Assembly: GCA_902702965.1 (NCBI GenBank)
Contig: CACRXP010000848.1
Coordinates: 129,967-193,966, forward strand
Reading direction: 5' to 3'
DNA from: Spirometra erinaceieuropaei
Lineage: Eukaryota > Platyhelminthes > Cestoda > Diphyllobothriidea > Diphyllobothriidae
Length of the DNA: 64,000 nt
The notes beneath the pieces are model-generated. The model did no database searches, had not been told where the DNA came from, and saw only the letters and a program-made list of their open reading frames with translations. Every line of letters begins with the position of its first letter. The first letter of the stretch is position 1. The position numbers were made by a program, and so were the translations under genes. Below are positions 54,690 through 64,000 of this stretch, piece after piece.

Positions 54690-56545
54690 AGTGCAGGACA
54701 TCTGATACGAAGGCTTTTAAAAGGGACAAAGCGGTGTCTTACCAACATGACAAAAATGCGCGCCGCAGCCATCAAGAACCAGGTTAATGAGCTCGCTCAT
54801 CTGAAAGTTATAAGTCCGGATGACTCAAAGTTTATGACCCTCAGTGATCCCCCTATCGCACACGGGTACGGTCTCTCAAAAGTGCACAAAGCGGATGGCC
54901 CACTGAGGATTATAGTACCACTAATCGGATCTCCTACTTACAATATAGTTAAGTGCTTGTACAAGCTAACTCGTGGATTTCACTACAGTATTAACAGCTC
55001 CCACGCATTCCTCCACCGGATCGAAGCCTTCAAAGTAGGCACTGCTGTGGCCCCTTGTCTCTTGACGTCCCTGCCTTGTTATGTTTAATATCACACGATT
55101 TGGTAACTGAATTTGTGGCCCACCGCTTACAGGTCAATCCTATTGAGGTCCTAACTCAGCATGTTTTGTAACTCCTCAAACCCTGCCTTAGAACCTAGTA
55201 CAAATTCGGCAGTAAATACCAACAACAGGTGAAGGCCACCCGAATGGCCTCACCAATATCGGGAATACTCGTTGAATTAGTATTGTAGCGACTTGAAGAA
55301 GGCGTTTTCAAACTCTCAAGCCCAAATTGTGTGTTCGCTATGTCGATGACACTTTTTTTTCGATGAAGAAGTACGAAGTCAAGAGGCTACATTAGAGACT
55401 GAACGGTGTCTTCCCAGCCACACCGTTTACCCCTAAGGAAGCAGTCGGAAACAGCCTGCCGTTTCTGGTCCCAGAAAACACAAAGGCTGTGCGATGAAAG
55501 CCTCGCTACGAGCGTTCATAGGAGAGGATCTGATTCTGAGATTATCCTCGATTATGGAAACAGTCACCCCGTGGCTCACAAAAGAAGCTACGTCCAAACT
55601 CCCTTCCACCGGGTCTAACGTTATTGCAATACTGACAAGCTGCGGAGGAAAGAGCTAGCTTACTTGTATCGGTTGTTTCGATCTAACGGGTATCCGATCA
55701 GTTTCGGGAAAAATTGCCCTAGGTGTTGGCCATAACTCCGAGGCCTCATTCCAAATGGAAAACTGTGGCGCAGCAATTTTTCTCCCTACCCTATGTGCAA
55801 GGGACCTCAGAAGTGATCGCCCATGCAGCCAAATCGGTTCGATACCCTCATTGCCCTCATGCCATCATCCCCACTGCGAGCAGCATTATTTCAAGTGACT
55901 GATCCTATCCCCAAATAGGAGTGGACAACTGTGATCTGTCGCATACCGTGTACTAAGTGCCCCTGCGTGTATGTTGGTCGTAAGGGCCGACGCCTGGGAA
56001 CTCGTATTAATGAAAACAAACTAGCTGTGCATCGCCGTAATCCACTGTCCCTAGTGTTTGTGCACGCACTCAAGTGCGGCCACAGCTTCAAATGGGATGA
56101 CACAGGTTATCGTCACGGCCAAAACAAAGCGGGTAAGAGAATTCCTAGAGGCACGGCACTCCAATGCGGACTTTACCAATCGCCACGTTGACCTAGACAA
56201 CAATTATGGGGACCGCCGATCACGGTTCACTGAGCCCTACCCCATGCAGCATCAGCGGTCACTAATCAAGTCACCTGCAGTTTCGCTAACCCACCATTCT
56301 CCCTCCCCCTCCAACACAGAGAGCTCTAACTGTTCTCCCCTCCTCTCCTCCGACTCGGAACCTCTCGCGAACCTGTGCCCACCACATCCCTCTCACACGC
56401 TAATTGTCCGCCTGTCAGTTTCTGTCCTGTCGCGCCTACTAGTCTAGTGTGTCTCTTTTTTGTCTTCATTTCGCCTGACGAAGGGTTGGTGTCACCAACT
56501 TAAAAACTCACGTATACACCTAGATTTTCCCGATGGATCCCCTAC
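54690..56545 (+). mobile_element. Penelope-like element family B, longer decayed copy
   Basis: It includes the RT N-terminal motif HGYGLSKVHKADGPLRIIVP and GSPTYNIVKCLYKL, a decayed ASPISGILVELVL segment, the catalytic RYVDDTFF at 55336 (Asp pair intact), ELAYLYRLFRSNGYPISFGK, the GIY-YIG domain (CVYVGRKGRRL, NENKLAVHRRNPLSLVFVHA) and a 3' UTR ending CGATGGATCCCCTAC. Several stops and frameshifts interrupt it, so it is not active. Confidence 0.83.
56475..56512 (+). ncRNA. Hammerhead-like core, Penelope B 54.7-kb copy
   Basis: CTGACGA (56475-56481), the perfect hairpin GTTGGTGTCACCAAC, then TTAAAAACTCACG where GAAA is expected. The core is probably mutated. Confidence 0.3.
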
Positions 56546-57182
56546 TTTTTTCATAGTATAATATAGACACACGTGAATACCTACAGCTTTTTTGGTTATA
56601 CCTTGCCCGGTTTTCGTGCTTTGAATGCTATGCACCGATTCTCCCGCCTTATTCGAGTTTTGGGCATTCCCGCGTGTATGGCTGCGTTTCCCCAGGGTAT
56701 TATCTGTAATTGAAAAAATTCCGAAGCATTAACCGTGCCGTTGCATGGCATCCAAAAAACTGTTCTCTAACTTAACTATGTTGATAGTAAATCACGGTAA
56801 AATTTGGGCATTTCCTTCTTAATAGAACTTTTCGAAAGTGCCGTGTTACTTAAAGAGATGATTTGGAAATAGGCAAACATATTTCGCCTTATCTGTTTAT
56901 TCTTACGTCAGTCGATTCGTGTAAAAGTATTCGCTTTTTTCGTCAAAATTCGAAAAATCTCTGGCCGATCTGTGGAATGGTCATTTTTTCTTTTGCAAGT
57001 TAGTTTCTTCGTAGAATATTGAGATTAAATTTCATAGTAAGACGGATTTGCAAAACTTTTGGTTGACGCTCTCCTAGCTAACTTCCATCGAGAATACACA
57101 GTGAATTTTTTCCTAGTTTTCGTTTAATCTACAACGTACGATAAAATATCGACCTAAGCAATCCACGACTTCTGAATTTCAG

Positions 57183-57349
57183 TGCATACTCTAAAGGGGC
57201 CTCCGTCTGCAAACTTCCTAAAGAAGTCAGCCCCACTGTTGAACTAGTTCTTTTTGAAAATTCTGGTGACCGCATTCAAAACAGATACTTTGGTCAGGGC
57301 ATTGCTACGTTGTCAGCTTTGAAGGGAATGAACTGCCAAAAGCTCAGTG
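57183..57349 (+). CDS. Unidentified exon
   Basis: Bounded by TGAATTTCAG and CAGTG|GTAAGT, with 55 open codons: AYSKGASVCKLPKEVSPTVE, LVLFENSGDRIQNRYFGQGI, ATLSALKGMNCQKLSG. Good splice sites on both sides and a balanced composition suggest a real coding exon. It does not match the TRPM segments that should follow plus exon 10, so it probably belongs to another gene. Family unknown. Confidence 0.45.
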
Positions 57350-59763
57350 GTAAGTTGCGTTAGTCCGTCTTTAGTAAACACAGCTGCGGATGAGTCGCCA
57401 TACTGAGCCACATGCGGTGTTCAATCTCCCCATGTGGTGGTAGCTCTTAAGCATAATCAACATCACCATGAACACGGCAAAGCAATGACCCTAAAAACGT
57501 ACTTCTGAACCCAAGGTGCATCTCTTGCACTAAACAACACTAACGCTATAATGCCCCATGTAGGTGAAGGGTCGACTTCAATGGAGCCCTTAAGATTACA
57601 GTCAGTAACTTTGTCGAGATCACATGATCTGCTGCCTTACATGTGCCAGCATGTTTGATGGAAAATTTCGTGTGACCTGGAGAAACAACTTAAGCCTGCG
57701 CCCACCTTTGTGACCTCCATCTCATCACTCGGGAAGAACTAAGGCTGTAGTATTAGATTATACGGCATTACACAAGACCCGGTTTCATGATGTGTTGGTT
57801 TACGTTCTAGTGTTCATATGAATTCATTTGAGTCTATAGCAATAGCTGTGCTGAAGGGAACACTTTGAAGTTGCCAGCGGATAATTTTGCTCTGTGAAAT
57901 GCATTATAACTGGCTCTCCGGGTTTCTTTACATGCTTAGACCTCAAATGCTTGAGTGAAGACGTCTTTTGTTTCAGGCATAGGCTACAATTCCTGAAATG
58001 CATCTATTCAGCACGAATTTTGAACGTGTCTAGTATATATTTCCATCTTTTGTATACTTTGGAATGTTCTAAAACGCTGCCGCAACTACTCGCGAATTAT
58101 TCATTAAAAACCAACAGGGTGAATTTTACCGCTAAAGTTGATTCTGTTGGCCACGAAGTGTTTGCAGATTTGAAAATTGTATCTCCGTAGTGGAATACCG
58201 TTTGATAAAAAAACAGGCCGTTAAATGTATCCGAAATAAAAAAGTCAAAAATGCGGTAAATCCACCTAAAAGAACTGGGCTGGATGTAGTAAATCATACA
58301 GAGGTAAGTTCCAGAAATCTCACTTCGGGTTTTGCTTTCCACCTACAGCGGAAGGGGTCAACAAGTACTGAAATGGCGCGGGGAAGTGACGGTGTCCACG
58401 CAAAATATGGTACTTAAGTACAAGCCAAATTGATTGCGTAACCGAACTTTGCTTCTAGTCAAAACGATTACTGAGCTCCTTCGTTTCGAAAAACACGCAT
58501 TCGCAAAGGAAAGGCTCTCGATTCAGGCACTTCTCGGGCAACAATTTTAATTTTTTTAACTGCTGTCATTTAGCCCCGGTAACTGGATGTGATTGAATTT
58601 AAGTTTCTCTCCATAAGGCTATCGCGCTGCGACTTTAGGCATTTCAGCGCTTTAAGCAAGGCCTGTTTTCACCTACAGTAGCAGATGTGCAATGGGTTTC
58701 TGAAAATACTGATATGTAATGGTGTTATCAGCGCCACTGATATTTATGTGAATTGAATTTTCCGCTTTACTGAAATTTTTAATATGCTTCTCTCAAAATT
58801 GACCTCTAACCCGTGCGCACTGTTTCCAACTATTTCTGGGAAGACTGAGGTTAAGAGTTGGGTAGGGAAGATATCCTTATCCCCCCGATGATTTATGCAT
58901 TTCCAAACTACAGCGGGGTACTTGCCACAGTGAGGCAACTGTTTGTATTTTAATCAGTAAGCGGATGTCGTTGTCCATGCAGATTAGAAAAGACGACTTA
59001 CAACTTAAGCTAAACATAAAGGGTAAAGGATTTATGAGAATTGTGCAGATAATCGTTTGATGAATTGTCCAAGTAAATAAGATGATCGAGGCTCTCTGCA
59101 TGGAGTGTGTCCTGAACGACCACAGGATGCCTCTTAGCTGCTACGTTTTATGGAGATTCGAGGGTTAATAGTTGAGGGGCTGGAGACGAGCGACAGAAAG
59201 GCACTACTAAAACTGTAAAACACAGCTGACAGTAGGTGTAATATGACGGATAAGTCCCAACAACCGTCTATAGACTGGACAAGCAATTTTTCCAGCTAAT
59301 CTGTGATTTTCATGTGAAATACTATTTAAAACAGATAACGCGTTGCTAAAAAGGTGGTAGGGACCGTGTACAGGATAAAAATGCGCTTTCTGACATCCAG
59401 TAAGCGCTCTTCTACGGACCCTGTATATATCACTATCAGTGGTCGTCATGTACACTTTCCTGATCGGTTGGTCACGCATTTCTTTTAGACCTGTACACAT
59501 CCTTCGGCGTCGTTTTCGCCGGCCTCCGGTCTCGGAGGGGGGTACTGTGCCGAGGCGCCAGACTATCTTGCCTTTCCCTACCTGTTCCGCATTCTTGAAC
59601 TCACTGGTTGTTTAACTGAATGGAAGGAACACAACTCGACGCGACGCGCTTGGCATGAGTGGGATTGTCAGTTCGTTTGACTTTTTATTGTTAATTCTTT
59701 CATAACTCTGGTCTTATCCTGATTTTCATAGTCTGGGATTGACGGTTCTGTCTTTAGCGCTCG
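57350..59763. other. No supported gene
   Basis: A 98-codon frame (57894-58190) and a following frame (58190-58417) have no known domain. CCTCCGGTCTCGGAGGGGGG near 59522 is partly palindromic. Confidence 0.4.
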
Positions 59764-61355
59764 CGACACTACCTGGCCATTCGTCGTTTTCGACACCTCT
59801 TAGAGGGCAGAGATTTTTCGGTTCACACCGACCACAAACCTCTCACTTACGCTCTCAAGGCCAAGCCAGATCGGTACTCGCCCAGGGAAGTTCGTCACCT
59901 GGACTATATATCGCAGTTCACTGCAGATATCCGCTACGTCCGAGGCAGCGACAATGTTGTTGCTGATGCATTATCCCGTCCGGACATCAACACACTCACA
60001 TCCGATTTCGACCTGGCGAAGCTTGCAGACCTCCAAACAGCAGACGAGTGCATCGCGGACTTACGTACGTCTACTACTCTGCAGCTTCGAGATGCACCAC
60101 TTCCCGCATCACCAGGCACGATTTTATGCGATTGGTCCACAGGCGCTCCTCGACCTGCTGTTCCACTATCCTACCGCAAGAGAGTGTTTGACCATTTCCA
60201 TTCCCTGTCACATCCTGGCATCCGCGCTTCGCGTAAACTAATCGCTGCTCGTTTTATCTGGCCGAAGATGAACTCTGACATCGCTCTTTGGAATAAGCAG
60301 TGTTTAGCCTGCCAGAAGAATAAAGTACACCGCCATACATTTTCTCCACCAAGTACATTTGCCGTTCCAGATGATCGATTCACCACGTCCACTTGGATTT
60401 AATTGGTCCGCTACCCCCTTCACGCGGGTACACGCATATTCTGACAGCGGTTGACCGTTTCACACGATGGCCTATTGCCGTTCCCATCTCGGATACCTCG
60501 GCAGAAAATATCGCCATGGTTTTTCTGACGCACTGGATTTCAACTTTTGGTGTTCCAGCCACCCTTACTACTGACCGCGGGAGTCAATTCCAATCTAGCC
60601 TCTTCCGTGAGGTCACTAAACTGCTTGGGTGTTCGCACGTCACAACCACGGCATATCACCCTGCCTCCAACGGCCTCGTGGAGCGTCTACACCGTCAACT
60701 GAAGTCCGCACTGATGTCCCGAGCAGAATCAGTTTCTTGGAGTGACAACCTCCCTCTTGCGCTTTTGGGCATCCGACCTTCTGTCAGGGAGGACATCCAA
60801 TGCACTGCCGCCTAATTTGTGTACGGTACGTCCCTCCGTCTTCCCGGCGAATATGTGCAGTCTTCCAAGACGAACACCAACATCCCGAGCACCTTCGTAC
60901 AGCATTTGAAACAACGCATGGCTCAACTGCGTCCAACCCCCACTCGTCTGACATTAAAACGTGTGTTTGTGCATGAGGACCTTAAATCTTCTCCATTTGT
61001 TTTTGTCCGGCATGACGCGGTTCACAAGTCTCTTTGTTCCCCATATAATGGCCCGTATAAGGTTCTTCAGCGGATGGACAAGTATTACGTCATTCAGAAG
61101 GCTGACAAAACTGACACAGTCTCCATCGACAGACTTAAGCCAGCCTATCTTGAGTGCGTCCCGCCGTCAGTTGTGCCACCGACTTCCTCTGCACCGTCCT
61201 CACCCGATCCACCCGTTTCGGTCCCCTCGACTCAACCACCACACTCGACCACCCCACCCACCCATCCTGACTCTTCTCCTACTCCACCACACATCTCATC
61301 TCGTTCTGATAGACATATCCCTTTTCCTGCCAAACTCAAAGACTTTTTGGTGTAA
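59764..61355 (+). pseudogene. Ty3/gypsy pol remnant: RNase H, integrase, chromo-less tail
   Basis: Frame 1 (59764-60402): HYLAIRRFRHLLEGRDF, HTDHKPLTYALKAK, VRGSDNVVADALSRPD (RNase H end), then the integrase HHCC zinc finger (HFHSLSHPG...CLACQKNK). A frameshift near 60380 gives TAA at 60400. The core resumes in another frame: LDLIGPLPPSRGYTHILTAV with DRFTRWP (Asp), TDRGSQFQSS (Asp), SNGLVERLHR (Glu), so the DDE triad is intact. GAA to TAA gives a stop at 60813. The tail (YGTSLRLPGEY, SPYNGPYKVLQRMDKYYVI, SIDRLKPAYL) ends in a Pro/Ser/Thr-rich stretch at 61355. Gag, protease and most of the RT are missing. Confidence 0.9.
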
Positions 61356-61400
61356 CTTTTTGCATTTTTTATCAAGCGTTTTTTGTACAGCAAACGCTCT

Positions 61401-61440
61401 TGTGGGGGAGTTGTGTAGGTTTACTCACATTTTCGATTTT
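61401..61440 (+). repeat. Candidate polypurine tract and start of 3' LTR
   Basis: TGTGGGGGAG (61401-61410), then TTGTGTAGGTTTACTC about 45 bases after the pol stop, the usual place for PPT and LTR in gypsy elements. No 5' LTR is in view, so the LTR length and end are unknown. Confidence 0.45.
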
Positions 61441-61896
61441 TCACACTAAACTTTCTTGTACACCTCAACATTTCTGTACTATTGTTTAAATTAACTAAAA
61501 TACGCACACTTGGTTTCGACTTGTGAAAAAGCGTGACTTTTGTGTCCGTCTGCTGTTTGGTGTCATTGTTTCGTTGATTGCACTCATTTTCGTCAATCGT
61601 TTTTGGTCAATCGATACGAAACTCTTACCTTTTGGCCATATTTAACTGGACGTAATTTCATCCGAGCGACAAGCCTCATTCACTGACTTCGTCTCGGATT
61701 TTACCCAGCACATTCACCCTACGGCCAACGTTTGTGGAGAAGGCTTTATTTGTCGTGAGTCTGTACACTTATTTACCTTTTGTCGTTTTTCTTATACTCA
61801 TTTTGCTATCGTTATTTTTCTTGTAAGAAACGCAGCATCCCCCACTTAGAGTTAAATATTTATTATTGTCTGTAGTTTAATTGCCATTTACACTAC

Positions 61897-62103
61897 ATAA
61901 CCGGAGACTTCAATGCACCCATGGTCGACTGGAACAATTTATTAGTAAAAGGTTCACGAAATGCCTTTAATTCCAGGCTCTTGAAGCTAACGGCTTATCT
62001 CTTTCTGCTGCAAAATATCACGTACCCAACCAGAATCAGAGAGGGCCAAAGAATGGCTTGTCTGGACCTCATGCTTAGAAAAGTCTCACTTAGCCCTGGT
62101 GAA
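61897..62103 (+). pseudogene. LINE endonuclease (EEP) fragment
   Basis: The frame reads ITGDFNAPMVDWNNLL, RLLKLTAYLFLLQNITYPTR, IREGQRMACLDLMLRKVS. This is the 'GDFN.P.IDW ... QxVxxPTRxRxG..LDLVL' block of the apurinic-type endonuclease of non-LTR retrotransposons. It is cut off by foldback copy 4 at about 62106. No reverse transcriptase follows. Confidence 0.75.
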
Positions 62104-62105
62104 CA

Positions 62106-64000
62106 TACAGTGAGTGACGTATCTCATGAAATGTTGGCTGAAATTCTGAAATGCGTTTTCGATTAGGAAGGATTACTTGGTCGCGGTTGTAGTACTGATT
62201 ACCTTAAAGCATACTCTTATAACATTTTGGATTCGGCAGGATGTCGGCTTTTAAATGCACTTCTTTTTAATCTCCTGTAGAAAGCGTTCTTAGTAAAAAA
62301 TGATTACTTATGTTGCATGCATTTTTCCCATTGATTTTCGATGGTCTTGGAAATTCAAATATATTTTATAGAAACCACAAACAAAAATATGTTTTCTGGT
62401 TAGATAATAGTTGGTAGCCCTCCCGGTACCGAAAACTCCCAGCTACCTGACTTACGGGACCGGTGGTAATAGGGGCTATACGGGTGGGGCAAATGAGTGG
62501 AGGCGTAAATGGCGCTTGTAGGGAATGCCTGGAATTGACGATCCTGATAATGTGGAAACCTAATTTAAATAAGGTGGAAAAGGCGAGGAAGGTGAACACT
62601 TCGGGTCTGACTGACGTATGAGACGCCTTGCTGTTGTAGTTTGAGCCCAAGAGGTAGTAAGTGCGCGATTTGGTAGGTGAAGTGCGCCCAGTTCAAACCC
62701 AGCAATGTCGAAGCGCCCGGGGGGAGTGCCGTAGTGCCTTAAACTGGAAGTGCAGGAAAGGATCGCTAACTGGCCATGGCGGTGTTTACAAGGCGTCACA
62801 GTTTTCAGCCAAACCCCTGCGACCAAATACAAGCGGGCTGTTCGTAAAGGCGGGGGGTGGAGGGCAACACTCTGTCAATACGACTGATGCAGTGGATGGA
62901 GTACCGATGGACACCCTAACTGAGCGTCGGTTGTCCTTTCGTACACGAACGCACCGGACTCTACTGGAGGTCTGGAGTAAAAAGACCCAAGGATGCAGGC
63001 AAACCGACAAAACGGAGACCCGCGCCAATCCGCCTAGGATAGTACCTATGCAATTAATCTGATGCAAGTAATACTGTGCGCACATGCAACTAGAAGCATA
63101 ATGGGAAGCATGATGAATCATAATCCGTTTAGAATAAATCTTTCGCCTTTTTCTAAAGATTTCCGTGTGGGGGTGCAATACAATGAGTCTATATAGACAG
63201 TCTTGCAGCGCCTCGTTCTCGGGGCGGTTAAAGTGAAAAAGAAAGTCATCCTGACAGGGCCTCTGTGCGTGCACCCCCCAGACATAATGAGAACGTTATC
63301 ACAGATAACGAAATCGAGCCAGTAGGTACAATTGTAGAATCAGTGGGCAGGGCTACCAACTACCATCCTGCCTGCTTTCTTTTAGTCAGTCAATAGAGAA
63401 TCACGTCTTCTTTATATTTTATACTTAAGGAAGAGGTATAATTAGGTTTTAAAAAAGTTTCTAATTATGACACTTTTTAAGACCGCGATATGTCCATTCA
63501 CATAGCATCGTTCCTGGCCGTTTACCACTGCTCCTCATGAAATGTACAACATTGTCCGCATCCATTGCAAAATTTTATTGACCCTGTATGATATCTCTTT
63601 AATGACATAGAAAAATATAGGATTTTCTTTACGCGGAACGCATGCACCTTGTAGAGTGCAATCAATAAGCACTAATGCAACGAATTATCAGGCTCCAAAT
63701 TATTCGGCAATTAGAAACACTTTTTAAAACCTACTTATACTTCTTCTTTAAGTATAAAATATAAAGCAGACGTGATTCTCTATTGATTGACTAAAAGAGA
63801 GCACATTTTGTTTGTGGTTTCTATAAAATATATTTGAATTTCCAAGACCATCGAAAATCAATGGGAAAAATGCATGCAACATAAGTAATCATTTTTTACC
63901 GAGCACGCTTTCTACAGGAGATTGAAAAGAAATGCATTTAAAAGCCGACATCCTGCCGAATCCGAAATCTTATAAGAGTATGCCTTAAGATAATCAGTAC
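62106..64000. mobile_element. Long-TIR foldback element, copy 4 (right end outside window)
   Basis: The left arm (from 62106, TACAGTGAGTGACGTATCTC) and the reverse complement of about 63800-64000 match closely, for example CCATTGATTTTCGATGGTCT against AGACCATCGAAAATCAATGG. The core 62405-63370 is a nested insertion with its own inverted ends (TAGTTGGTAGCCCT / AGGGCTACCAACTA). Confidence 0.7.
62405..63370. mobile_element. Element nested in foldback copy 4
   Basis: Inverted ends (TAGTTGGTAGCCCT near 62408; AGGGCTACCAACTA near 63346) bound a more GC-rich block. Near its left end, CTTACGGGACCGGTGGTAAT resembles the sequence just before the Merlin transposase at 3530. Overlapping open frames exist on both strands (62661-63062 plus; 62560-63274 minus), but I recognise none of them. 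Confidence 0.4.

Noticed and set aside
1..64000. CRISPR arrays, bacterial operons or rRNA
   Set aside because: No regularly spaced repeats and no rRNA motifs; spliced genes show the DNA is eukaryotic.

Overview
The window looks like a repeat-dense eukaryotic contig, most likely from a flatworm and probably a tapeworm of the Spirometra/Diphyllobothrium type. The genes are split into small exons by GT-AG introns, including several of only 32-35 nt. Between the exons lie Penelope-like retroelements with GIY-YIG endonucleases, a Ty3/gypsy pol remnant, a LINE endonuclease fragment, a Merlin-type transposase remnant, SINEs, MITEs and long-TIR foldback elements. Two runs of N (15006-15217 and 36820-36928) are assembly gaps. 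The organism assignment is inference from gene style and repeat content, not from a database match.

The main content is a head-to-head pair of paralogous TRPM-like genes (TRPM is a family of calcium-permeable or calcium-activated cation channels). The plus-strand gene runs from an ATG at 27034 through ten inferred exons to about 50178. The minus-strand gene runs from an ATG at 16073 leftwards and leaves the window at base 1. Exons correspond one to one in phase, and two are identical in length (159 and 293 bp), so the pair comes from duplication with inversion. Both encode the cytosolic N-terminal TRPM region: a Cys-rich CxCG/PTxAYG segment, the SLOG (LSDAT) fold and the helical repeats. The transmembrane channel is not in the window for either gene. 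The plus gene appears to have lost a splice donor in its last recognised exon and stops there. The minus gene lacks two SLOG exons around the first N gap.

Layout: 1-16.1 kb is the minus TRPM gene, whose introns hold a SINE, a perfect-arm palindrome, a Merlin remnant, foldback copy 1, degenerate telomere-like repeats and Penelope family A copy 1. 16.1-27.0 kb is the divergent intergenic region, with one well-formed exon of unknown identity (21316-21655), a cluster of perfect palindromes near 19.8 kb, a GT microsatellite and a possible small gene at 25.2 kb. 27.0-50.2 kb is the plus TRPM gene, whose introns hold a 206-bp-arm foldback, foldback copies 2 and 3, an inverted pair of Penelope family B fragments, SINEs, a MITE and Penelope A copy 2. 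50.2-64 kb holds Penelope B copy 2, an unidentified exon at 57183, a gypsy remnant, a LINE fragment and foldback copy 4.

The Penelope copies carry a hammerhead-ribozyme-like core near their 3' ends. The same core sits in both arms of the 206-bp foldback, which suggests a Penelope-dependent non-autonomous element.
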